Assembly: GCA_027485595.1 (NCBI GenBank)
Contig: JAIXQT010000176.1
Location: 1-44,725, forward strand
Length of the DNA stretch: 44,725 nt
Source of the DNA: Pseudomonadota bacterium
GTDB taxonomy: Bacteria; Bdellovibrionota_C; UBA2361; OMII01
Direction: 5' to 3'
The notes beneath the pieces are model-generated. The model searched no databases and had not been told where the DNA came from. It was given only the letters and a program-made list of their open reading frames with translations. The position numbers were made by a program, and so were the translations under genes. Of this stretch, positions 25,868 to 33,053 are shown in pieces; positions within the stretch are counted from its first letter, which is position 1; each line of letters starts with the position of its first letter.

Positions 25868-26164
25868 CTACTTCACCACATCTATCCCCTTAGCGTCGAT
25901 AATATTCAGAAGCCTCAGCGCCGCATTCTGCGGCTTAACCTTGCCCTGCTCCCATTTCTGAACGGTAGATGGATTTACGTTAAGGAGCGCCGCGAATACA
26001 CCTTGGCTTACTCGTACTCTTTCGCGAATCTGCTTTATCTCTCGAGCACTCAACAACTTTGCCTCTGGAATATCGAGTTCCTCAAGTTCTGCAACCGTTG
26101 CCTTGGAGAACCCAAGGTCCTTGGCGGCGCTGATGATGGTCTGTGAAAGGCTTTTTCTCTTCAT
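25868..26164 (-). CDS. higA: HigA/NadS-like XRE-family antitoxin
   Basis: A 98-residue protein. The C-terminal half is a helix-turn-helix of the XRE type: REIKQIRERVRVSQGVFAALLNVNPSTVQKWEQGKVKPQNAALRLL. The N-terminal helical part (MKRKSLSQTIISAAKDL) is the usual toxin-binding or dimer segment of HigA/NadS antitoxins. The ATG at 26164 is preferred because GAGGAG lies about eight bases upstream. A longer frame to 26203 has no such signal. Upstream lies the broken higB toxin, giving the toxin-first HigBA order. It would normally repress its operon. Confidence 0.82.
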   Translation of the reverse strand: MKRKSLSQTIISAAKDLGFSKATVAELEELDIPEAKLLSAREIKQIRERVRVSQGVFAALLNVNPSTVQKWEQGKVKPQNAALRLLNIIDAKGIDVVK

Positions 26165-26234
26165 CTGTCCACTCCTCTTTAGGTTCCACTCGTATCGTCC
26201 CACGAGAGCCGATTCTTCCAGAGAACCGGTATAA

Positions 26235-26600
26235 CTACTCTAGGGATATCAGCCTACCCTGCGCCTCAAGCCGCGCACGGTCAGCGACGGTGAGACTCAT
26301 AAACTCGCTCGAGAATACACGAAGCTGCTTCTCCTCGTTCGGGGAGATATTCCCCTGCTCGCTCTTCAGATATCCGTAAAGAAAGAGCGTGACGTCTTTA
26401 TCCCTAAACAACACGATCGCTCTCGCCCCACCGCTCCTCCCTCGTCCCTCCAGTTTGATGCGCTTTTTATAGATATGAGCTCCCAGCCGGTCACCAAGCA
26501 GCCCGCGAGTCATCTCAGAGACCACGGCTGCAAGAGCCTGGTCTGAGATACCCTTTTGTTTTGCTCACTTCGCAAACTCTTTAAGCTTATATCGTTCCAC
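26235..26600 (-). pseudogene. higB: higB/RelE-family toxin with in-frame TGA at a Trp position
   Basis: The frame from 26525 to 26235 gives the C-terminal part of a RelE/HigB-like toxin (YKKRIKLEGRGRSGGARAIVLF, then FLYGYLKSEQGNISPNEE). Reading upstream in frame gives FAK-stop-AKQKGISDQALAAVV. The family has FA-R/K-W-A-R/K at this place, so the TGA at 26565-26567 sits exactly where Trp (TGG) is expected. A GTG at 26600 would be a reasonable ancestral start. The toxin is most likely inactivated by TGG to TGA. Recoding is unlikely because TGA ends other genes here. The antitoxin downstream is intact. Confidence 0.7.
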
Positions 26601-26640
26601 TATAGAAAAAGTCCTCGCACCAAACATGCTGTATGAACTA

Positions 26641-26667
26641 TTACTATAGTATTCATTGTTATAGTAA
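26641..26667. promoter_or_regulatory. Inverted repeat, candidate HigA operator
   Basis: TTACTATA and TATAGTAA are perfect 8-base arms 11 bases apart, 40 bases upstream of the ancestral higB start. A further TATAG lies nearby at 26601. This is the position and form expected of an XRE antitoxin operator. Confidence 0.5.
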
Positions 26668-26929
26668 GGTTGTCCCTACGTAGCTGTCAACCACAACCTA
26701 TGGCGGGTGTCCATTGAGGCAAAGCGCCCTGCGGACCCTGCCCGTGGCTCAACGCGTATGTTCGGATTTGCGAGCGGATAGTTGCCTGGGCGGGGCGCAG
26801 GGTGGGTAGGGCGCAGGGTGAGCGGGGCGAGGACCTGAGCCCCACATGAGGCATAGGCGGGCCGTGTCGCCGTTGGAGGCTGGGGGGAATACGGTTACGG
26901 TGAATGAGGCTCTGGGTGATTCAAAGAGC
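26668..26929. other. Intergenic, includes a G-rich run
   Basis: No gene is recognised. It contains the G-quadruplex-like run at 26788-26818 and lies between the higBA operator and the stop of the secreted protein gene. Confidence 0.4.
26788..26818 (+). repeat. G-rich run matching the G3N1-7 quadruplex pattern
   Basis: Six G-tracts of three or four bases are separated by one to four bases (GGG-C-GGGG-CGCA-GGG-T-GGG-TA-GGG-CGCA-GGG). The 12-base unit GGGCGCAGGGTG occurs twice, at 26793 and 26809. It fits a potential G-quadruplex on the plus strand. Confidence 0.5.
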
Positions 26930-27601
26930 TTAGATCTTACTCTTTTCCGCATCCGCCTTCTTCTCGTTCTCAGCCTCCATCTCCTCCACCTCAGCCATAT
27001 CCCTCTCCTGAACTGAAGGCTCAAGCTGCCCCCAACTTGCGGCAACCTCAACCTCTGCCTTCAACGTGCCTTTGAGCGTGAGAGGAGTGGGGAAAAGCAG
27101 CGGAACATCTACAGAAACCTCGGAGGTTATAGGAACAACATACTGGGCACGACACGCTGTCGTTCCGATCGGCACACACTTCCCCCCAACGCAATCCTTA
27201 AGGGACACCCGAAACACCGCTATCATGGCCCGAAACCGTTCATGGTTATTTCGAAACTTCCCCCGAAGCACGAAGAGGTTTTTGAGCGTTCCTGGAGTCG
27301 TTGGAACTACGGTACCCTTTGCATCAGTGTATTCGACCTTAAGCTTTGAAACATCCAGTGAGGTCGACGGTATCGCCATCTGGATCATCGCCTCAAACAT
27401 ACGAGCCGAGTCTGCGCTATTTCCGATCACCTGGTAGGTTGTTCGGATCTCATCACTGGTTTGCTCGATCAGTCGCTTCTCGTACACCGAAACATCAGAA
27501 GTAGGTACGAGCGCCTCCCCGTGACACACGCTGAGGGGGGTGCTCAAGATACCGAGAGAACAGATAAGAAATAACTTTGAGAGTCGGAAAAACATAACCA
27601 T
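26930..27601 (-). CDS. Secreted protein of unknown function
   Basis: A 223-residue protein. An N-terminal signal-like hydrophobic segment (FFRLSKLFLICSLGILSTPLSVC) is followed by a soluble part with four cysteines, one pair close together (DCVGGKC). The C-terminal 25 residues are a charged helix rich in Glu and Lys (AEVEEMEAENEKKADAEKSK). No family is recognised. The chosen ATG at 27601 and the ATG at 27595 are both plausible, because the signal peptide follows each. Longer frames to 27691 lack a ribosome binding site. Probably periplasmic, standing between the higBA locus and the GIY-YIG gene. Confidence 0.6.
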   Translation of the reverse strand: MVMFFRLSKLFLICSLGILSTPLSVCHGEALVPTSDVSVYEKRLIEQTSDEIRTTYQVIGNSADSARMFEAMIQMAIPSTSLDVSKLKVEYTDAKGTVVPTTPGTLKNLFVLRGKFRNNHERFRAMIAVFRVSLKDCVGGKCVPIGTTACRAQYVVPITSEVSVDVPLLFPTPLTLKGTLKAEVEVAASWGQLEPSVQERDMAEVEEMEAENEKKADAEKSKI

Positions 27602-27862
27602 ATCCACATAGAAGACCCGTCTCACTGTGGCGCAAGTCGGGACGTGAGGGAAGAGCGATTTAAGGAGCTCGCGAAATAGTGCGCAGAACACCCCAGCTCT
27701 TGAGCACCAGAGCTGCGGATCCAGTTCCTGGATAGTTTCTATTCATATCCTCATCCCGCTATTTCGCCGTGCTACCAAAGCCCCCTGCGTCTAGCCAATG
27801 GCCGACGCCCCTCGTAGGTTCAGGAATGACGATGCTGCTGTTCGTGCACCCCCCTCAAGTAG

Positions 27863-28891
27863 CTAGTACCCAACCATCGGCTGCACAACAACCACCTGCG
27901 ACGATTCCGCTTGTCGTACAAATTTCTGATACAACTCAGGCATCTCCACCTCAAGGAGCTTAGGGTCAAACGCCTTCGTTGTGGACTCACTACGGCTCCA
28001 CTTGCAGATACCCTCAAAGGCTTCATTCTCACCAAGAGCTGCTTTCAATAAAGCCTCTTTAAGGGATACCACCCAATCAGCGGTAGACTCCCTACTGAGC
28101 AACTGAACATGCACGGCGTGAATATGAACGAGGTCATCCACACCCTTTACCTGCCCGCACTTCACATCGAGCTCGCTCATAAGTGCACCGATGCCGGGAC
28201 TAAACGATTCCACGTCTAGAGCATCCTTTTGCTTTGATAAGGTAAATCTCTGCTTCCACGACACCTTGTCGACCTGATACTTGGCAAACAGCTCCGGATG
28301 CTCCTGCTCAAATTGTTTCTGATCAAAGGTAACGCGGCCCCTTCGCTCCTGAACCGTTACGATCCCCTCTACCGACTGATCTGCCGCGAACGTTGAGATG
28401 ACCTTTTTGATTGCGACAAGCCCCTGGTCACAGAGCTTTGAAACCGCCTTCGCTTGATTAAGCTCGTTCCATGCCTGAACGATCTCGGGTGGTGGTTCGA
28501 TGCTTTTACCGTTACTGGAGATATCCTTAAGGCTCTCAGCGGATTGCAGAGCAGAGAGACTCGCCTCTGCTTCTTTGGACATAGTGTTGGTAATCCAAAC
28601 AGCCTCTGCGTACTGCTCATCGGAAAGCTCTAGCCACTCGCCATTTACTCGCAAAGGAGCAAAGATTCGATGAACCCTCGTCTCTATCTCCTCAACGGCG
28701 GGCGCAACAACGATATCTCGAAGGAAGAGCTTTCGTGGATTACCGGTTTGATGCTCCAGAAGGCGCTCGTCGGAGGATCGGGAGCCTTTGGCGCCTTCTC
28801 GCACGATTCCAATTTTGCAATAGCTGGTGGTGAGGCCTGTTTTGAGGTCCTTTTCGCCGATGAAGTAAATTTCGCCTGGGGTTAGTTTCAT
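27863..28891 (-). CDS. GIY-YIG (T5orf172/Mug113-like) domain protein
   Basis: A 342-residue protein. Residues 1-95 fit the T5orf172 branch of GIY-YIG nucleases: GEIYFIGEKD, CKIGIVREG (the YIG-like strand), SSDERLLEHQTGNPRKL and VHRIFAPLRVNGEWLEL. The remaining 250 residues are helical with no domain that I recognise, including VSWKQRFTLSKQKDALD. The ATG at 28891 has AGGAG seven bases upstream. Related domains occur in phage and defence proteins. Target unknown. It lies at the left end of the defence island. Whether the catalytic residues are intact cannot be settled by eye. Confidence 0.72.
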   Translation of the reverse strand: MKLTPGEIYFIGEKDLKTGLTTSYCKIGIVREGAKGSRSSDERLLEHQTGNPRKLFLRDIVVAPAVEEIETRVHRIFAPLRVNGEWLELSDEQYAEAVWITNTMSKEAEASLSALQSAESLKDISSNGKSIEPPPEIVQAWNELNQAKAVSKLCDQGLVAIKKVISTFAADQSVEGIVTVQERRGRVTFDQKQFEQEHPELFAKYQVDKVSWKQRFTLSKQKDALDVESFSPGIGALMSELDVKCGQVKGVDDLVHIHAVHVQLLSRESTADWVVSLKEALLKAALGENEAFEGICKWSRSESTTKAFDPKLLEVEMPELYQKFVRQAESSQVVVVQPMVGY

Positions 28892-29092
28892 TTGAGACTC
28901 CTGTCCGTGGACAATATCTCGGCTGTCAGTCTCATGGGCTCTACTTAGACAACCCTCTGCCCGAGCGCATCCAAAACAGATACATAATGGGTCAATGATG
29001 TTTAGGGCCCTGGGTGGATCCGAATCTACCGTCGCCCTGCTAAAGTACCCTATACTACGACCAGAGGGCGAGAAATCTTTGAGAGCGTTGAT

Positions 29093-29371
29093 TCACCGTT
29101 CGGCCCCTGCGTTGATGAAGTTTCCTCTCGCTATCTCCTTTACCTGCTCGAGGGAATATCCTGAAAGCCTCGCCAGAGCAGGCCAGTGCCTTTTGGGTAT
29201 CGGGCGCCTCAGCCACATCCTGATGGCATACACACTGATATCCTCGTAAAAGGCGATAACCACGTCCCCCCGACACTTGCCGCTTACCTTCGCAATGTCG
29301 GCGAGCAGCTTTTCAATCCCCGCTCTGTGAGCCTCCGCGTTAACACAGCGCGCTTGGCCTATCTTTGGCAT
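29093..29371 (-). CDS. Small HTH-like protein
   Basis: A 92-residue protein. The middle has the pattern I-x-F-Y-E-D-ISVYAIRMWLRRPIPKRHWPALARLSGYSLEQV. The W-x-x-R-x-x-IP-x-x-HWP-x-L part resembles the DNA-binding helix-turn-helix of YdaS/Cro-like and phage-type regulators. No ribosome binding site is strong (GGACCGG). It sits between the GIY-YIG gene and the zinc-ribbon gene, both on the same strand. A regulator of this short cluster is possible but inferred. Confidence 0.55.
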   Translation of the reverse strand: MPKIGQARCVNAEAHRAGIEKLLADIAKVSGKCRGDVVIAFYEDISVYAIRMWLRRPIPKRHWPALARLSGYSLEQVKEIARGNFINAGAER

Positions 29372-29436
29372 GCGGACCGGTCCCTGAGAGTGTTCACATG
29401 CAGCAAAAAATTATTTTTCCATGCCATCGTGAGTGC

Positions 29437-29766
29437 CTATCCCGCGAAATTAATCGCATGAACCACCGCGTGCGTTATGGGGCCACATGCCATTTCGTGG
29501 ATCTCAAAAGCGAAGACAACCGCAGTCTCTGGAAGCTTGTTGAGCAGCTCCTCATCCGAGGGCCCGAAAACCTCTTCAAAATCGATCTTCCCTTCCAATG
29601 AGGGGGAAAGGTTCTCAAATACACCTACCTGCTCTATCCAGCTAAAAAGAAGGTGCGGACATGGCCGAGCCGTCAAGCCATTCGCGCTACAAACCTGCGC
29701 CCCGCATACTGGGCAATGAAATTTCAAATCATTCCATAGGTGTTGAATCGTAATATACTGCGCCAT
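29437..29766 (-). CDS. Small zinc-ribbon protein
   Basis: A 109-residue protein. Four cysteines (Cys18, 21, 26, 36 in CPVCGAQVC and PCPH) near the start form a probable zinc ribbon. The rest has HLLFSWIEQVGVFENL and a conserved-looking FGPSDEELLNKLPE. No family name is known to me. The ATG at 29766 has GGGAGG five bases upstream. Just upstream lies the decayed IS66-like orfA. Function unknown. Confidence 0.58.
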   Translation of the reverse strand: MAQYITIQHLWNDLKFHCPVCGAQVCSANGLTARPCPHLLFSWIEQVGVFENLSPSLEGKIDFEEVFGPSDEELLNKLPETAVVFAFEIHEMACGPITHAVVHAINFAG

Positions 29767-30445
29767 CGCGTGCCTCCCACCAAATCATCCGACAGGCCAC
29801 AGAATCTCATGAACTCGTGGACATATCACGCACCTGTACCATCGGGTGACACAGATCCCCTCGGCGGCTGTCGGACTTCCCCCTAATTTCTGGACTTACC
29901 TAATCGGCTTTTAGTATCATGCTGCTCAGACGCGGAGCGCGATTGCTCAAGCTGACAACAGCGCCCGCGCTCTCAAATTTCTTATGGATTGCCTCCTAAG
30001 AAAGGGTGGTTGTGCCCAGCTTCCCACTACACGAAAAAAGCTGGGTTTTGTAGAACGGCCTCCCTTTCTACGGCACCGCTGGCATCAGAACTTCTGTGTA
30101 TCAATCCCGTGCGCTCGACAGAACGCACCAGGTTTCATGCCGCTGCGCTGTTATTGCCTTATCAGCTCATCCCAATTCTCCTTCATCTCATCCTCCCTCG
30201 TTGGCTACACGTTACGGCAGGCTTTTACATAGCCGACTACTCGCTCGAAACCTGTCGTCGAGAGGACGGACACCCTGTAACGGCGTGGATACTTGAACGA
30301 TTATCGCCCGCCACCTGTGTGCCTCGGTTATCCCATCTTAGAGGCCCCGTCGGTTTTACATTCAAAAGAGGGATAGTAATACCTAAGGCGCTACGAAACC
30401 CGAGAATCCACGGTTACGATCGACTCCACCCGGGTTTAGAGGCCA
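29767..30445. other. Intergenic stretch holding a transposase remnant
   Basis: About 680 bases without an intact gene. Plus-strand frames here have no recognisable protein. The only interpretable element is the decayed IS66-type orfA listed separately. Confidence 0.45.
29947..30186 (-). pseudogene. Decayed IS66-type orfA (HTH accessory protein) fragment
   Basis: Reading 30186 downward gives MKENWDELIRQ, stop, QRSGMKPGAFCRAHGIDTQKF, stop, then CQRCRRKGGRSTKPSF. The pattern W-x-ELI, QQ-SG, FCR-x-HGI, QKF matches the small helix-turn-helix protein (TnpA/orfA) at the start of IS66-family elements. It is interrupted by TAA (30151-30153) and TGA (30085-30087) in the same frame. No IS66 tnpB or tnpC is found nearby, so only a fragment remains. 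Confidence 0.6.
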
Positions 30446-31759
30446 CTAGCTACCTATCCGCCTATAGAAATCCAATACGTCCCTATTAACTTTGACATCG
30501 CTGGGATCAATCTCCCGCTCTAACGTGATCCCCTGTAACGTCCGACACCGACTTAACGCCACGTAAGCCTGTCCTTCCGCAAAGGCCCCATAGCCTAGAT
30601 CAATGTGAGCACGATCAAAGGTCTTGCCCTGGCTCTTGTGGATCGTAACTGCCCAAGCTGGCATCAGCGGGATCTGCTCAAATCGACCGATCTCGTGCGC
30701 CACGATGGTGTTCGTATAAAAGTCGTAGCGATACTCGAATGTCTCCCACTTTTCACGAACTACACGTACTCGCGTAGGCAAATTATTGGTTTGAATTTCC
30801 ACTACTACTGCGCCTTCTTCACACCTAGCAACAACTCCAAGTGTTCCGTTTACCCACTGCTTATCTTTATTATTCTTTAAGAACATAACTTGGGCTCCCT
30901 CCTTGAGCTCGAGCGTCATGGGAGCAGGCAATTTATTGACGTCAATCCTGAACTCGCCAAATATCGCTCCGGTGTACCTGTAGGTATTGCCGGGAAGCAA
31001 GCTTAATTTATTGTAATTAATAAGGTCTGCTGTGGCATTCGTCGAGCACAGAACTATCCGCCTCTGGTCATCTTGTGGAACAGCGCTCACTCGCTGACGA
31101 AGGGACCTGAGTGCCATCTCTAGATCGCCACCTTCTCTGATCTGGTTTAGTATCTTTACAAACGCGTCATCAGTCTGACGAAACACTTTGGAAAATTCCA
31201 CCGTTTTGAAAGCGTATCCTTCAAGGCATTTAGCACTGAAGAAGAAAGGACTGCCGTAAGTATGCTGGATTAACGCCTGCTCCTCAGCTGTCGCGACGAC
31301 CGGCGGTAGCTGAAAAAGATCACCCACTGCAATTATCTGCACACCTCCGAATTTGACCCCAGGCTTAGGACCATTCCGTTGTAAGAAGACATCGATACAA
31401 TCCAGCAGATCAGCCCGAACCATCGATATTTCGTCGATGATTAAAGTTCTAAGCGCTTGATAAACAACTCGGTTTCTTAGAGGCCTTATGCTCGACAGCT
31501 CTATTGGCCTGGGAGGAAATTTGAAAAAGGAGTGAATCGTCTGACCGCCTACGTTCAGCGCGGCGACTCCTGTCGGCGCAACTATCGCGTAATGACTGAG
31601 CTGCTTTCTGAGCTGAGCGATAAACGTAGATTTGCCGGTGCCAGCCTTTCCTGTGATAAAGACAAACGGCGCACCATTCTGAATGAGCCGCAGAGCATCT
31701 CCTACTTGATCACTACCATGAGGTCGAGACAGAGTTCCCTCCATGACGCAATTATACAT
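30446..31759 (-). CDS. PIF1-like superfamily 1 helicase
   Basis: A 437-residue protein with all PIF1/RecD-like features. Walker A is GKAGTGKS at residues 37-44, and the next motif APTGVAALNVGG carries HSFF. Walker B is LIIDE at 106-110, motif III is VGDLFQLPP, and the late motifs are WAVTIHKSQGKTF and YVALSRCRTLQGI. The family unwinds DNA 5' to 3'. Its start is 20 bases after the stop of the methyltransferase gene, so the two form an operon. A later start at 31744 (MEGTLSRP) is also possible. Helicases of this type occur in defence islands as well as in replication. Here the context favours the former. Confidence 0.86.
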   Translation of the reverse strand: MYNCVMEGTLSRPHGSDQVGDALRLIQNGAPFVFITGKAGTGKSTFIAQLRKQLSHYAIVAPTGVAALNVGGQTIHSFFKFPPRPIELSSIRPLRNRVVYQALRTLIIDEISMVRADLLDCIDVFLQRNGPKPGVKFGGVQIIAVGDLFQLPPVVATAEEQALIQHTYGSPFFFSAKCLEGYAFKTVEFSKVFRQTDDAFVKILNQIREGGDLEMALRSLRQRVSAVPQDDQRRIVLCSTNATADLINYNKLSLLPGNTYRYTGAIFGEFRIDVNKLPAPMTLELKEGAQVMFLKNNKDKQWVNGTLGVVARCEEGAVVVEIQTNNLPTRVRVVREKWETFEYRYDFYTNTIVAHEIGRFEQIPLMPAWAVTIHKSQGKTFDRAHIDLGYGAFAEGQAYVALSRCRTLQGITLEREIDPSDVKVNRDVLDFYRRIGS

Positions 31760-31778
31760 GAGTTCTTAATTGCGTCTC

Positions 31779-32975
31779 CTAGAAGCCCCCCTCAAAAAGA
31801 GATAGGAATTCCCGTTCGGCCTCATTAAAGGGATCATTCCTAAATGATTGAATCTTTGCCTCTGCTTCCGACCCAGAAACTGGGCTCACGGTACAATAAC
31901 CCGTTGTTGCCCGGCGTATGAGGTATGTAATTTTGCGAGCGTTGATAATCAGCGCCTGCATCGTGTGTCCATCATCATAGTGATTCGTTGATTCCCACTG
32001 AATTTCTGCCCCCCGAAGTAGCTCTCGGGTCAAAATCATTGCAGCAGCACCTTCGATAGCTTCATTGCTTTCCCGCGAATCACCTATTTGACTGCGATAC
32101 CAAGAGAAGACTTCGATAGCAGAAAACGTCCTAGCTTGGGAATTGTCAGACTGTGCATCAAAAGCGATGAAGGGAATCTTTTCGGCGACCACACTAGTAT
32201 TCCCAACATGACAAATCTCCTCAAACCGGGAAGCATCCATCCGCCAGGCCCATCCCGCTAGTGCGGCGGCATCTACTATGGCAAGCAGGGCTTGAGGAGA
32301 ATCGGCCCGAACGAACATCAATAATTCAGCGCCATCCCTCGCCACGCTGCGCCATGGTCTTAAAACGGAACAAAAAGCCGCGACGAGTTGCTTGTGACCG
32401 CTACTTTCGCGCATATCGTCGATGTCGAGCGCAAAGTGGGCCCCAAACGAAGCTGTGGCTGTTTCCATGCCAAAGATGCTAAATAAAAGGTCGAAGTCAC
32501 GTTGTTCTTGCGCTAAGACCTCGTAATCACGACAAACGATTGTGAGATTGCCGCTCTTAAACCGCTCGCTCGCGGCCTTAACTAAATTCTCAGCCACCTC
32601 GATCCCCTGAAATTGAACGGTCGGATGTTGGCCTGCAAGCCATGAAATGAGCGCGGCGATACCGCACCCCATGTCGGCGACTTTCATCCCCGGCCGTATA
32701 CAGGAATTCAATACCGAAGCCATATATGAGGAGGTGGCGAGCGCCGCACTTCCGTCTAGGCTAAATAAAGTTGCCGCCTCCCGAAGGCTTTTGGGTAGTG
32801 AATAGAGGGAAACCTCTTGCGCGGAGGTGCCAACAACATCTCCCTGATCCATCAAGTACTCATGTCTCTCTCTTCCCATCAGCTTGCGCAGCTCTTTGTG
32901 AATACGGGGAGGCGCCCAATCAAAACGGTACCCCAAGCTCTCAAAGTGGCTCTTCAGGTTTGATTTAATGCTCAA
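31779..32975 (-). CDS. SAM-dependent methyltransferase, defence-island associated
   Basis: A 398-residue protein. Motif I VADMGCG at about residues 99-105 is followed by the acidic strand end in FQGIEVAENLVKAA and a FDLLFSIFGME stretch near motif IV. These are class I methyltransferase features, flanked by N- and C-terminal regions that I do not recognise. The TTG at 32975 is chosen because GGAGG sits eight bases upstream. Frames to 32990 overlap this ribosome binding site. The PIF1 helicase starts 20 bases downstream. The N-terminal hundred residues may bind nucleic acid or protein. The substrate is unknown. It lies directly downstream of the restriction-like cassette. Confidence 0.75.
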   Translation of the reverse strand: MSIKSNLKSHFESLGYRFDWAPPRIHKELRKLMGRERHEYLMDQGDVVGTSAQEVSLYSLPKSLREAATLFSLDGSAALATSSYMASVLNSCIRPGMKVADMGCGIAALISWLAGQHPTVQFQGIEVAENLVKAASERFKSGNLTIVCRDYEVLAQEQRDFDLLFSIFGMETATASFGAHFALDIDDMRESSGHKQLVAAFCSVLRPWRSVARDGAELLMFVRADSPQALLAIVDAAALAGWAWRMDASRFEEICHVGNTSVVAEKIPFIAFDAQSDNSQARTFSAIEVFSWYRSQIGDSRESNEAIEGAAAMILTRELLRGAEIQWESTNHYDDGHTMQALIINARKITYLIRRATTGYCTVSPVSGSEAEAKIQSFRNDPFNEAEREFLSLFEGGF

Positions 32976-33053
32976 GGCGTGTACCTCCAAACGTTAGTTA
33001 GACTGCCCTCTAGTGTTAGAATGAGATTGTGTTGAGCCACAACCGGCCACTAC

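Noticed and set aside
26235-26600. TGA recoded as tryptophan
   Set aside because: TGA is used as a normal stop elsewhere in this window, for example at the ends of the genes finishing at 7017 and 37229, so a nonsense mutation is simpler.
29989-30489. 166-residue plus-strand frame
   Set aside because: No recognisable motif and it lies opposite the decayed IS66 fragment and the PIF1 gene end.
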